Shown: positions 7,778-16,218 of the stretch, one piece after another
Position numbering within the stretch: position 1 is the stretch's first letter
Layout: each line of letters begins with the position of its first letter
Source: Faecalibacterium sp.
GTDB taxonomy: Bacteria > Bacillota > Clostridia > Oscillospirales > Ruminococcaceae
Direction of reading: 5' to 3'
Assembly: GCA_022652735.1 (NCBI GenBank)
Contig: JALCRP010000024.1
Location: 1 to 32,567 of the forward strand
Length of the DNA: 32,567 nt
The notes under the pieces: generated by a model
What the model was told of the DNA's origin: nothing
What the model saw: only the letters and a program-made list of their open reading frames with translations
Database searches by the model: none
Made by a program: the position numbers and the translations under genes

Positions 7778-8572
7778 ATGGCAACTTCTTCGTATAACGA
7801 TTACACGACCGACCGTGTGCTCGGCAGCAGCAATACCCAGTACAATGCCGTGTTCACCACGGACGGCGACAATTCTCAGCTTTCCCAGACGGATTTCATG
7901 AAGCTGCTTGTCACGCAGATGCAAAATCAGGATTTCACAAACCCGATGGACGATAGCACGATGATTACGGAAATGGCGCAGTTTTCCAACATGCAGCAGA
8001 TGCAGCAAATGGCGAACTATATGCAGACTAGCTTTGCGACAGGCCTTGTAGGAAAAACCGCGACAGCTTCCCGCTATAACGTCAGCGGCAATTTGGAAAC
8101 CACTACCGGCACGATCGACCGCGTTGCCCTGAGCGGCAAAGAGTATTTGTTTTACATCAACGGCAAGGCCTTTTCTCTTTCTGAGCTAAGCAGCATCCAA
8201 AGCGCGGGCAGCACATCTTCCGGCGATACAGGCACAACTTCTACGCTGGACCCCACGGCTTTCTCGTTCGGTGTAGAAAGCTCGAACGCAAATTCCGCGC
8301 TGCTGAAATGGGCCGCCCCGACAGAGGACAGCGACGCCGCCAAGCAGCTGAAGTACACGCTTTACTACGGCACCAGCGATAAGATGGACACCGTGGCAGA
8401 GGTGGAAGCCAACGGCACGATTGCGGGCGACGCCAAGCAGACAAACATTACGCAGCAGGAGGCTACAAGCCTTACGCCCGGCACGACCTACTATTTTAAT
8501 GTAGTGGTGCAGGAGCCAAGCGGCGCCAAGAGCGTTTATAAGGCAGTAAAGCTGACAACGCCTGTTGCATGA
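7778..8572 (+). CDS. flgD: Hook assembly scaffold FlgD with fibronectin type III-like C terminus
   Basis: FlgD caps the growing hook and lets FlgE subunits polymerise. The N-terminal part carries the FlgD hallmark around residues 37-80 (FMKLLVTQMQNQDFTNPMD, then an MAQFSNMQQM stretch), followed by a small beta domain to about 140. After a Ser/Thr/Gly linker, residues about 165-262 look like a fibronectin type III domain: Trp178, YTLYYG (193-198), and LTPGTTYYFNVVV (232-244). FlgD proteins of Bacillus are shorter and lack this; the longer proteobacterial ones have a different Ig-like domain placement. AAAGGAGG (7764-7771) precedes the ATG. The protein falls between fliK and the TIGR02530-type gene. 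Confidence 0.92.
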   Translation: MATSSYNDYTTDRVLGSSNTQYNAVFTTDGDNSQLSQTDFMKLLVTQMQNQDFTNPMDDSTMITEMAQFSNMQQMQQMANYMQTSFATGLVGKTATASRYNVSGNLETTTGTIDRVALSGKEYLFYINGKAFSLSELSSIQSAGSTSSGDTGTTSTLDPTAFSFGVESSNANSALLKWAAPTEDSDAAKQLKYTLYYGTSDKMDTVAEVEANGTIAGDAKQTNITQQEATSLTPGTTYYFNVVVQEPSGAKSVYKAVKLTTPVA

Positions 8573-8622
8573 TCCCGCCGGAGGCCAGGTGGTTTTTTCG
8601 GCAGAAAGGAGTAGGCAGTATC

Positions 8623-9027
8623 ATGGACGATATGCGCCTAAAGTTCTATAACCCCGTCGTAACCGGGGCGCCCGGCGTCAGTATTCCCCGCACAAACGTG
8701 CACAGCACAACAGCCGACAGCGGCGGGAACGCTTCCTTTCAGGAAATCCTCCAGAAAGATCTGGAAGAAACCAGCGAAGTTTCTTTCTCCAAACATGCGG
8801 TCAAGCGCGTGATGGATCATAACCTTTCCCTTTCGCAGGACAGCCTCGCGCGCCTGAACGAAGGCGTGAAGCTGGCAAACGAAAAAAATCTGGATGATAC
8901 CCTGATCCTTGTCGACCAGAACGCATTTCTGGTTAGCGCCAAAAATAATACCGTGATTACGGCATTTGGCGGAAGCGACATGAAAGGAAATGTATTTACA
9001 AACATTGACGGAACTGTGGTAGTATAA
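8623..9027 (+). CDS. Flagellar operon protein of the TIGR02530 type
   Basis: This small protein of 134 residues matches the conserved but functionally undefined family found in Firmicutes flagellar operons between flgD and flgE. Recognisable segments are FSKHAVKRVMDHNLSLS and the C-terminal block LDDTLILVDQNAFLVS followed by NNTVITAF. No membrane segment or signal peptide is visible. The start is set at ATG 8623, 10 nt after AAAGGAG (8605-8611 region); an in-frame ATG at 8569 overlaps the flgD stop but would read through the ribosome binding site. Function is not established; a hook-related role is inferred from position only. Confidence 0.85.
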   Translation: MDDMRLKFYNPVVTGAPGVSIPRTNVHSTTADSGGNASFQEILQKDLEETSEVSFSKHAVKRVMDHNLSLSQDSLARLNEGVKLANEKNLDDTLILVDQNAFLVSAKNNTVITAFGGSDMKGNVFTNIDGTVVV

Positions 9028-9052
9028 AGGCCGGACCTTCTGAGGAGGCCAT

Positions 9053-9080
9053 CCGCACCCTGACTGACAGACGGGTGCGG
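9053..9080 (+). other. Intergenic hairpin before flgE
   Basis: CCGCACCC (9053-9060) pairs perfectly with GGGTGCGG (9073-9080) around a 12-nt loop. No T-tract follows, so it is not an intrinsic terminator. It may stabilise or help process the mRNA upstream of the highly expressed hook gene. Confidence 0.5.
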
Positions 9081-9111
9081 CTGCACAGTTCCCCTGAAAA
9101 GGAGAATTTGT

Positions 9112-10734
9112 ATGAACAGAGCTATGTTTTCCGGCGTGGCGGGCATGAAGGCCCACCAAACCAAGATGGACGTCATCGGCAACAACATCGCAAACGTCAA
9201 TACCTATGGCTATAAATCGCAGCGTGCCGTGTTCAGTGACATTTTCTACCAGACCCTGCGCTCCGCTACGGCGGGCACTGCAAATGCAGGCGGCACAAAC
9301 CCTTCTTCGGTTGGTTACGGCTCTACGCTGGCGGCGGTGCAATCGCAGATGACGCAGTCCAGCATGCAGAGCACCGGCTATGGCCTTGACGTGGCAATCA
9401 CCGGCGAAGGCTTTTTGCAGGTGATGGACCCGGACGGCAACATCTTCTATACCAAAGCCGGTATGCTGGATTACGATTCCAACGGCTATCTGACGGATGT
9501 CAACGGCAACTTTGTGTTGGGCGCGGCTTCCGGCGATGGCACGGCCGATTCCCAAAAGATCCGCCTGACCAACATTACGGCTGTTACGCCGACGCAATCC
9601 TCTGCGACGGCCACGCTGAACGGCGTTAACTATACGCTGAAAACGGAAAATGCCACCTCGAATGGCAACGTAAGCCTTTCATTTGCTTCCAGCAGCACCC
9701 TGCCTGTCGGCATGAGGGCGCAGGCAACCATCTCTACGACGGGCGCTGTTACGATCACGCTGAATAGCTCCGAAAAGTTTAGCTCGATGGACGATTTGAA
9801 CCAAGCGATCAATGACGCCGTTCAGACGGCCAACGGCGGTAAAGCGCCGGATTATGGCAAGCTGACGATCAGCGCAAATAAAAATGATCTCTTCCCGGCC
9901 GACGGCCTGACGGGCGCCGAGGTTGTGGGCTACAATTTTAACACGAAATCCGGCGAGGCGACCGGCACCGATTGGGCTAGCCTTCTGGGCGGCGCAATGC
10001 AGGTGAAGAGCACGGGCAACGAGTTCTCCGGCCTTGGCGCAAATGTCAAGCTGACCGTAGACAAGTCAGATGGGAAAAACTACATTGTCAAGCTGGAAAG
10101 TGAGGGCAAAACCTACAGCTGCACTATGCCGGCAGATACAACTTCTACTTCTCTGCTGCTCAAAAAGGACGGGAGTTCTTCGACAGACTACCTTGAAGTG
10201 GCCAATCCCGGCGCCAGCAAATTCGATGCGTTTATTACCGACAACGGAGCAACAAACTCTTTCAGCAAAGATTTCACAAGCATGACAGTTACCGCCGCCA
10301 CAGCCTCGAAAGAACTTGGCCTTGGCAGCAAGAATATCACTCTGACGGGCGGCACAGCGGGCGGCCCGGTTACGCTCGATCAGCTGACCAATATCGCTAT
10401 CGGCTCCGATGGCACGATCACCGTTACACACCCCGAAAAGGGCAATGTCGTCGTCGGCCGCATTTCTCTGGCAAACTTCGCCAATACGGCCGGCCTGCAG
10501 GCCGAAGGCAGCGATTACTTCTCCGCTACCGTAAACTCCGGCGCCGCCATTTTGAGCGACCCTGGCTCGAACGGTACCGGCTCGCTGAAGAGCAGCTCGC
10601 TCGAAATGTCGAACGTCGATTTGGCCAGCGAGTTTGCCGATATGATTACAACCCAGCGCGGCTATCAGGCCAATGCGCGTATCATTACCGTTTCCGATAC
10701 GATGCTGGAAGAACTGATTAACCTGAAACGCTAA
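9112..10734 (+). CDS. flgE: Flagellar hook protein FlgE
   Basis: FlgE polymerises into the flexible hook joining rod and filament. The 540-residue protein has the conserved N-terminal rod/hook signature (MFSGVAGMKAHQTKMDVIGN, then NIANVNTYGYKSQ) and the matching C-terminal helix (LEMSNVDLASEFADMITTQR, then GYQANARI). These form the coiled-coil core of the hook tube. The Ser/Thr/Gly-rich centre is the variable surface domain and accounts for a length above the roughly 400 residues of enterobacterial FlgE. AAAAGGAGA (9097-9104) precedes the ATG. It is flanked by structured intergenic spacers on both sides (9028-9111 and 10735-10905). Confidence 0.95.
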   Translation: MNRAMFSGVAGMKAHQTKMDVIGNNIANVNTYGYKSQRAVFSDIFYQTLRSATAGTANAGGTNPSSVGYGSTLAAVQSQMTQSSMQSTGYGLDVAITGEGFLQVMDPDGNIFYTKAGMLDYDSNGYLTDVNGNFVLGAASGDGTADSQKIRLTNITAVTPTQSSATATLNGVNYTLKTENATSNGNVSLSFASSSTLPVGMRAQATISTTGAVTITLNSSEKFSSMDDLNQAINDAVQTANGGKAPDYGKLTISANKNDLFPADGLTGAEVVGYNFNTKSGEATGTDWASLLGGAMQVKSTGNEFSGLGANVKLTVDKSDGKNYIVKLESEGKTYSCTMPADTTSTSLLLKKDGSSSTDYLEVANPGASKFDAFITDNGATNSFSKDFTSMTVTAATASKELGLGSKNITLTGGTAGGPVTLDQLTNIAIGSDGTITVTHPEKGNVVVGRISLANFANTAGLQAEGSDYFSATVNSGAAILSDPGSNGTGSLKSSSLEMSNVDLASEFADMITTQRGYQANARIITVSDTMLEELINLKR

Positions 10735-10759
10735 CCTTCCCTGAATCCACCGGGAGACA

Positions 10760-10818
10760 CCGGCGGGGCCGCAAGGCCGCCGCCGGCATCGGGGGAAAGG
10801 CCAAAAATAGGGGCTTTC
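10760..10818 (+). other. Strong RNA hairpins in the flgE-flbD spacer
   Basis: CCGGCGGGGCC (10760-10770) pairs with GGCCGCCGCCGG (10775-10786) across a GCAA tetraloop with one bulged G, a very stable GC-rich hairpin. A second, weaker hairpin joins GAAAG (10795-10799) with CTTTC (10814-10818). There is no T-run directly after the first. The 171-nt spacer is the longest gap within the main operon, so this may be a processing or partial-termination point that lets flgE be expressed more than the genes after it. Confidence 0.5.
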
Positions 10819-10905
10819 TTCGGATGCTGGCGACGGCCCATAGCTGCCCTTTCGGGTTTTTCGGCTGACATTTGCCGTGTTACCGGAAGAAAGGAACCTG
10901 CTGCT

Positions 10906-11139
10906 ATGATTATTTTGACGAAGTTGAATGGAATCCCTTTTGCGCTGAACTCGGATATGATCGAGACCATTCAGGAAAACCCGGATACCACGATCTGCCT
11001 GTTCAACAAAAACATTTATATCGTAAAGGAAAGCATGCAGGAGGTTATAGGAATGATCGTGGCCTTCCGCAAACAGATCAACGAAGATCGCACCTGTATT
11101 TCTCCGGATTATCTAACGGGAGATGAGCAGCAGCAATGA
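10906..11139 (+). CDS. flbD: Flagellar protein FlbD / SwrD
   Basis: This 77-residue protein belongs to the FlbD/SwrD family found just before motA in Firmicutes; in B. subtilis SwrD raises motor torque and supports swarming. It begins MIILTKLNG, has the conserved pattern NSDMIETIQENPDTTI, and ends with a helix containing VKESMQEVIGMIVAF. It is soluble, with no membrane segment. GAAAGGA (10889-10895) lies 10 nt before the ATG. Its stop overlaps the motA start (ATGA), which fits a stator-related role. Confidence 0.9.
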   Translation: MIILTKLNGIPFALNSDMIETIQENPDTTICLFNKNIYIVKESMQEVIGMIVAFRKQINEDRTCISPDYLTGDEQQQ

Positions 11140-12011
11140 AGAGAAAAATCGACATTAACACCCTGCTGGGTCTTGTGCTGGGGCTTGGATGCATGTTTCT
11201 CAGCATTATTATCTCCAAAGACGGCGTAACGGGCGCATATTCGATTTCGGTCATCAACCTTGGCAACTTTATCGACCCGATGAGTATCCTGATCGTGTTT
11301 GGCGGCACGATTGCGGCGTTGATGATTATGTTTCCCGTATCCCAGTTCACACACATCCCGAAGCACTTGCAGATCATCCTGATGCCGCATACTTACGAGC
11401 CGACCAAGTATATTGAGACGCTTGTGGAATGCGCCAAGAAGGCGCGTATCAACGGCCTGCTCGCGCTGGAAGAAGATTTGAACGCGATGGACGACCCCTT
11501 TATGAAGCAGAGCATCCAGATGGTTGTCGACTCGGTGGACCCAGAAAAAGTGCGCACCCAGATGGAAAGCTGGCTCGACAGTATGGATGAGCGCCACGCG
11601 CAGGAGCGCGCCTTTTACGATAAGGGCGCGGCGATGGGCCCGGCGTTCGGCATGGTAGGCACACTGATCGGCCTGATTAACATGATGAAGAACCTTTCCG
11701 ATACGGCTTCCGTCGGCCCGAACATGGCTGTGGCGCTGGTTACAACCTTCTACGGCAGCCTGCTTGCTAACCTGATCTTCTCCCCAATCTCGAATAAGCT
11801 GCAGGTGCGGCACGAAGAAGAATATCTTTGCCTGAGCCTTGTCAGCGAGGGTGTGCAGGCCATTCAGGCCGGCGAAAACCCGAACGTGATTCAGGAAAAA
11901 CTGCTGCGGATGCTGCCGGCCTATAAGCAAAAGAAGTATACCGGCGCTGCCGGCGCCGAAGGCGCCGAAGATGGCAAAAAAGCAAAGGGCGAGGGCAAAA
12001 AGAAAAAGTAA
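11136..12011 (+). CDS. motA: Flagellar stator protein MotA
   Basis: MotA is the ion-channel stator subunit that pushes on FliG. The 291-residue protein shows four membrane segments, at about 8-27, 48-68, 165-187 and 195-217, with the large cytoplasmic loop between the second and third. The channel prolines lie in MGPAFGMVGTLIGL (P169) and FSPIS (P217). The C-terminal tail is lysine-rich with an Ala/Gly stretch. A GGGAGATGA site (11118-11126) precedes the start, which overlaps the flbD stop. Whether H+ or Na+ is used cannot be told from sequence. Confidence 0.95.
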   Translation: MKRKIDINTLLGLVLGLGCMFLSIIISKDGVTGAYSISVINLGNFIDPMSILIVFGGTIAALMIMFPVSQFTHIPKHLQIILMPHTYEPTKYIETLVECAKKARINGLLALEEDLNAMDDPFMKQSIQMVVDSVDPEKVRTQMESWLDSMDERHAQERAFYDKGAAMGPAFGMVGTLIGLINMMKNLSDTASVGPNMAVALVTTFYGSLLANLIFSPISNKLQVRHEEEYLCLSLVSEGVQAIQAGENPNVIQEKLLRMLPAYKQKKYTGAAGAEGAEDGKKAKGEGKKKK

Positions 12012-12057
12012 CCCGGCCTGACCGATACGTATAAAGGGAAAGTCTGGAGGTGAGCAC

Positions 12058-13005
12058 ATGGCGAGAAGAAGGCATTCCGGCGGGGGCAGCGCCGACAGCG
12101 GCACTTGGATGAACACTTATGCCGATATGGTTACGCTGCTGCTGACCTTTTTCGCGGTGCTGCTCAGCATGTCTTCGGTGAACGAGGAAAAGTTTATCGC
12201 ATTCATCCGCTCGTTTACCAAAAACGGAACAATGGCTTCGAGCCTTGTGGCTTATCTGGGCGACGACGAGCTGGGAGATACGCTGGATGGCGAATCCGTT
12301 ACGGACGAAAATGCCATGAGCTATTTATACGAAAAGCTCAGCACATACGTTAACGAGACGGGCCAAAGCGAAGCGATCGAGGTATACGGCGGCGATAATG
12401 TCGTCTATATCCGCTTTAACAGTGCAGCTTTCTTTGAGCCGGACCGCTATGTGCTTCGCCCCGGCGGCGAGGAAATCCTTTCTTATGTGGGCGATGCGCT
12501 GAAAACGTATGAGGGCAGCATCAGCCACATCAATATTTGCGGGCATACGGCGAATCCGCCGGGCGCCAGCGCAATCGGCGTGTGGATGCTTTCCGGCGAG
12601 CGCGCCGCCGTGGTGGCCTCTTATTTTGAAGAACAAAAGCAGATCGAATCCGACAAGATGATTATCATGGGCTACGGCAAAAACTTTCCCATCGGAGATA
12701 ACAGCACGGCGGAAGGCATGGAGAAAAACCGCCGTGTCGAGCTGGTAGTCATCGGAAACGACAGCACACTGGACCAAGACATTTACAGCCAGTTCGATCA
12801 GCTGTATGATAATTCAGAGTACCCGGCGAACGGCGGAACAGAAGACGTTTTGAGCTCGCCAACAGACAATACCCCAATTTCCAATTCTGCACAAAACCCG
12901 ACCAATCTTATCGGGCAAAGCGCTGCGGCGGCCAGCGTACCCGCGGCGCACAGCGGCGGGACGGCAAGCGCATCCGCTTCCACCGAGCAGGCCGCCTCTC
13001 CGTAA
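12058..13005 (+). CDS. motB: Flagellar stator protein MotB
   Basis: MotB anchors the stator to peptidoglycan and supplies the channel aspartate. The 315-residue product has the plug/channel helix TYADMVTLLLTFFAVLLSMS, with Asp23 as the ion-binding residue, and a C-terminal OmpA-like domain with the signature parts ICGHTAN, LSGERAAVVASYF and EKNRRVELV. After the OmpA domain comes a Ser/Ala/Pro-rich low-complexity tail of about 70 residues, probably disordered and extracytoplasmic. GGAGGTGAG (12046-12054) precedes the ATG. It is followed by fliM after only about 40 nt; the fliL gene often found here is missing. Confidence 0.96.
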   Translation: MARRRHSGGGSADSGTWMNTYADMVTLLLTFFAVLLSMSSVNEEKFIAFIRSFTKNGTMASSLVAYLGDDELGDTLDGESVTDENAMSYLYEKLSTYVNETGQSEAIEVYGGDNVVYIRFNSAAFFEPDRYVLRPGGEEILSYVGDALKTYEGSISHINICGHTANPPGASAIGVWMLSGERAAVVASYFEEQKQIESDKMIIMGYGKNFPIGDNSTAEGMEKNRRVELVVIGNDSTLDQDIYSQFDQLYDNSEYPANGGTEDVLSSPTDNTPISNSAQNPTNLIGQSAAAASVPAAHSGGTASASASTEQAASP

Positions 13006-13047
13006 AACGGGCAAGCGCGATACCAAGCAAAGGAGTTGAACGCATTC

Positions 13048-14040
13048 ATGGCTGAGACTTTGTCACAAAGCCAAATCGACGAGCTGCTGAACCGCATGCG
13101 GTCCGGCGACGTCGATGATGCGCCAAAGCCGGAAGAAAATCCGGACAAGATTAAAGAATACGACTTCTCGCTGCCGAAAAAGTTTACGCGCGATCAGCTG
13201 AAAATGCTGCGCAGCCTGAACGAAACTTTTTCTCGGCAGTTGTCTTCGTATTTTACCAGTACGCTGCGCGATGTGTGCGAAGTATCTATCAGCCAGATCG
13301 AGGAACAGCGCTATGGCGAGTTCAGCAACTCCTTGCCCGAAAATGTGCTGGTTGGGCTACTGTCCTGTACGCCCACATCGAAGGATTTCGATGAGATGCC
13401 GCTTTTGCTTGAATTTACTTCATCTTTTGGCTTCTATCTTGTCGAGCGCATGCTGGGCGGCTCCGGTGTGCCGGTGATGCCGGAACGGGAATACACCGAT
13501 GTTGAGCTGACGCTGCTGCATTCGGTGCTGCAAAAGATCACGGACGATTTGCAGATCGCTTGGAACAACTTCTTTGAATCTGACATCCGTTTGCAGGAAA
13601 TCGAGACAAACGGCAAGATGCTGCAAACCTTTTCGCCGCAGGACATCATCGTTATTTTGACGATGGAGATCAAAAGCCCGCTCGCCGACAGCACGGCAAA
13701 CCTGTGTATCCCGGCTAATAACTTGGAAGAGATCATCAATAGCCTTGGCATTAAGTACATGTATAACGAGCGCCAGACGGATACGGAAAAGATTAAAATG
13801 CGGCGTGATGCACTGTTTACCAGCCTACAGCCCGGTAAGCTGGAAATGACGGCTTACCTCGATCATTTCCAGATGACGCTGCAGGATATTCTGCGCCTAC
13901 AGGTAAACGATGTGGTACAATTAAATCAGAGAATCGATGAAGATGTTCGTGTGGACGTAGACGGCAAGCCGTGGTTCTCTGCACGTTTGGGCGAGGTGGA
14001 GGAGCACAAGGCCCTGAAGCTTGTAGACAGCAAGAAGTAA
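13048..14040 (+). CDS. fliM: Flagellar motor switch protein FliM
   Basis: FliM is the C-ring protein that receives CheY-P. The 330-residue product starts with the CheY-binding peptide LSQSQIDELL, followed by a CheC-like middle domain (with the FliG-binding GGSG of MLGGSGVPVMP) and a C-terminal SpoA/FliN-like domain (LRLQVNDVVQLNQRIDEDV). The start is set at ATG 13048 because the N terminus then matches the family's MAExLSQxxID pattern; a TTG at 13036 directly abuts the GGAG of the ribosome binding site and is unlikely. It is followed by fliY, the other switch component. Confidence 0.96.
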   Translation: MAETLSQSQIDELLNRMRSGDVDDAPKPEENPDKIKEYDFSLPKKFTRDQLKMLRSLNETFSRQLSSYFTSTLRDVCEVSISQIEEQRYGEFSNSLPENVLVGLLSCTPTSKDFDEMPLLLEFTSSFGFYLVERMLGGSGVPVMPEREYTDVELTLLHSVLQKITDDLQIAWNNFFESDIRLQEIETNGKMLQTFSPQDIIVILTMEIKSPLADSTANLCIPANNLEEIINSLGIKYMYNERQTDTEKIKMRRDALFTSLQPGKLEMTAYLDHFQMTLQDILRLQVNDVVQLNQRIDEDVRVDVDGKPWFSARLGEVEEHKALKLVDSKK

Positions 14041-14093
14041 CATGCAGCATAAAAGCGGCATTTGAAAAAGAAAGATAAGGAGGGAATTGCCTG

Positions 14094-15395
14094 ATGGATG
14101 AGCAGACGATTCTCACAGCGGAAGAACTGGATACGATCGGCGAAGTGATGAACATCAGCATGGGCTCGGCGGCTACGGCTGTGTCGTCCATGCTGGAGCG
14201 TCAGGTTACGATCACGACCCCGCATCTGAGCCAGAACAAAATTGAAATGGTAAACTGCTCGGATCTCGAGCCGGCAATTTTGGTGAAGATCCAATACATA
14301 AAAGGGATCTCGGGCACCAACATGATCCTGCTGCGCAAGCACGATATGAAGCTGATCCTTGATTTGCTCATGGGCAATGATTCGGCGGAAACATCCGATG
14401 AGGATTTCGTTTTTGACGATATGAGCATGAGCGCCGCCTGTGAAGTAATGAACCAGATGATGGGCGCGGCGTCGACGGCAATTTCCGAGGTGCTGGGCCG
14501 TCCGGTAAATATCTCAACCCCGCAGGCACAGATGACGGAAAGCACGGCGGACCTGTCGCAGTATTGCGATGATTTGGAGCACGGCGATGAGGTTGTAGTG
14601 ATTTCGTTCCAGCTTTCGATCAAGGATTTGCTGGATACCACGTTTAACTGCATTCTGCCGATTGCCCTGACGCGCGAGATCGTCCAATCGCTGAACGGCG
14701 CGACGGACGCGGTGGCGGCCGAAACGCCGGCACCGAGTCCTGCCCCGGCGGCAAAAACACCCACGCCCCCGGCAGGATATGCGGCCCCCGCCCCTACAGC
14801 GCCGGCCCCGCGGCAGGCTGCACAGCCTGCCCCACAGCCTGCCCCGGCGCAGCCGATTGCCCCGGCAGTACCCAGCGCCCCCGCGGCACCAAACCCTGCC
14901 ATGCCGGCACAAATGCCCTACGGTATGCCGCCGGCCTACGGTTATGGGATGCCGGGGATGTATGGCTACGGCATGAACGGCCAGCCCATGTATGCGGGCG
15001 CCCAGCCGCAAATACCGGCACAGCCCGCAGCGATGGCTTCGGCCGGCGTGAATGTGCAGGCGCCGGAATTCCCGAACTTTCCCAACACGCCGATGGGCGG
15101 CACGGCCCCTTACAGCACAAACCTACAAATGCTGATGAATGTACAGCTGGATGTTTCGGTGATTATCGGCCGGGCAAAGCGGTCGATCAAAGATATTCTG
15201 GATTTTGGGCAGGGCACGGTTGTTGAGCTGGACAAGCAGACAGGCTCTCCGGCTGAAATCGTGGTGAACGGGCAGCTTTTGGCCTATGGCGATGTGGTCG
15301 TCGTCGGGGATAACTTCGGCGTCCGCGTGACGGAGATCGTGGGCACGAAAGAGCTGTTGAGCTCCCTGAATACCGACGGAACCCCAAACCAATAA
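14094..15395 (+). CDS. fliY: Flagellar motor switch phosphatase FliY
   Basis: FliY is the Firmicutes FliN-type C-ring protein that also dephosphorylates CheY-P. The 433-residue product has a CheC-type phosphatase domain at about 1-200 with two active-site pairs, E17/N20 (GEVMN) and E117/N120 (CEVMN), both intact. A Pro/Ala-rich linker at about 210-340 follows, including a Tyr/Gly/Met-rich patch (about 275-300). The C-terminal SpoA/FliN domain is at about 345-420 (QLDVSVIIGRAKRSIKDIL). Unlike B. subtilis FliY, no clear N-terminal CheY-binding EIDALL peptide is seen. AAGGAGG (14077-14083) lies 10 nt before the ATG. Confidence 0.95.
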   Translation: MDEQTILTAEELDTIGEVMNISMGSAATAVSSMLERQVTITTPHLSQNKIEMVNCSDLEPAILVKIQYIKGISGTNMILLRKHDMKLILDLLMGNDSAETSDEDFVFDDMSMSAACEVMNQMMGAASTAISEVLGRPVNISTPQAQMTESTADLSQYCDDLEHGDEVVVISFQLSIKDLLDTTFNCILPIALTREIVQSLNGATDAVAAETPAPSPAPAAKTPTPPAGYAAPAPTAPAPRQAAQPAPQPAPAQPIAPAVPSAPAAPNPAMPAQMPYGMPPAYGYGMPGMYGYGMNGQPMYAGAQPQIPAQPAAMASAGVNVQAPEFPNFPNTPMGGTAPYSTNLQMLMNVQLDVSVIIGRAKRSIKDILDFGQGTVVELDKQTGSPAEIVVNGQLLAYGDVVVVGDNFGVRVTEIVGTKELLSSLNTDGTPNQ

Positions 15396-15452
15396 AGTCT
15401 CCCTTTGCGAAAGCAGAGAATATATTTGAACACATAAAGGAGAAAACCAACG

Positions 15453-15815
15453 ATGAGCAAAATTTTAGTTGTGGATGATGCGGGTTTCATGCGCAAAATG
15501 ATCCAGACCTACCTGCGAAAAGCGGGCTACACCGATTTTGTGGAAGGGGAAGACGGCGCAAAGGCGGTTCAGCTTTATGATACGGAAAAGCCCGACCTTG
15601 TGCTGATGGACATCACGATGCCGAACGTAGACGGTATCGAGGCGCTGCGCCAGATCCGCACGAAAGACCCGAAAGCCAAGGTGGTTATGTGCTCGGCGAT
15701 GGGGCAGGAATCTATGGTTATGGAAGCCATTAAGCTCGGCGCGCTGGATTTCATCGTAAAGCCTTTCAAAGAGGACCGCATTATTCAGACGGTTTCAAAA
15801 GTGCTGCCGCTGTAA
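15453..15815 (+). CDS. cheY: Chemotaxis response regulator CheY
   Basis: CheY is the single-domain response regulator phosphorylated by CheA that binds FliM to change rotation. All receiver residues are present in the 120-residue protein: acidic pair D8/D9, phospho-acceptor D53 (LMDITMPNVDG), S81 at the switch Thr/Ser position (VVMCSAMG) and K103 (FIVKPF). AAAGGAGA (15436-15443) precedes the ATG. It is placed between fliY and fliO, as in B. subtilis, so its expression is tied to that of the switch, away from cheA in the minus-strand operon. Confidence 0.96.
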   Translation: MSKILVVDDAGFMRKMIQTYLRKAGYTDFVEGEDGAKAVQLYDTEKPDLVLMDITMPNVDGIEALRQIRTKDPKAKVVMCSAMGQESMVMEAIKLGALDFIVKPFKEDRIIQTVSKVLPL

Positions 15816-15840
15816 ACCACAAACGGAAAAGGAAAGCCAG

Positions 15841-16218
15841 ATGGAAATGCTTTGGGCCGTGCTCTCGATGCTGGGCATGATCGCGCTGATGATCGCCATT
15901 TTTGCGGGGGCCTATTATGTAACACGTTTTCTCGGCAGCCGCTATGGGGCGCCCGGCGTGTCCGGCGGGAAAATCCGCGTACTGGATCAGGCCGCGACCG
16001 GCAAAGAGGAACGCCTGCTGATCGTGCGGGTGGCGGATAAGGTATACCTGCTGGCCGCCGGCCCTGCGGGCACGACAAAGCTCGACGAGCTTGACCCGGC
16101 GCTTTTTCCGGACACGCCGGTTCAGCCCGCGGCGGGCGCCGACAATTTCCTGCAAGTGCTGCAAACAGCGATCCACAGGCAGCACAGCGGCACGGCGGGA
16201 GGCAACACAGCGACATGA
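15841..16218 (+). CDS. fliO: Flagellar biosynthetic protein FliO
   Basis: FliO is a small membrane protein that helps assemble the FliP ring of the export gate. The 125-residue product has one N-terminal membrane segment (about 4-27) followed by a short cytoplasmic domain with the family pattern IRVLDQAATGKEERLLIVRV and VYLLAAG. Conservation is weak in general, and position directly before fliP supports the call. AAAAGGAAAG lies just before the ATG. The stop overlaps the fliP start (ATGA). Confidence 0.9.
   Translation: MEMLWAVLSMLGMIALMIAIFAGAYYVTRFLGSRYGAPGVSGGKIRVLDQAATGKEERLLIVRVADKVYLLAAGPAGTTKLDELDPALFPDTPVQPAAGADNFLQVLQTAIHRQHSGTAGGNTAT

Noticed and set aside
9053-9080. Hairpin before flgE as a terminator
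   Set aside because: No T-tract follows the stem, and the operon continues directly into flgE.
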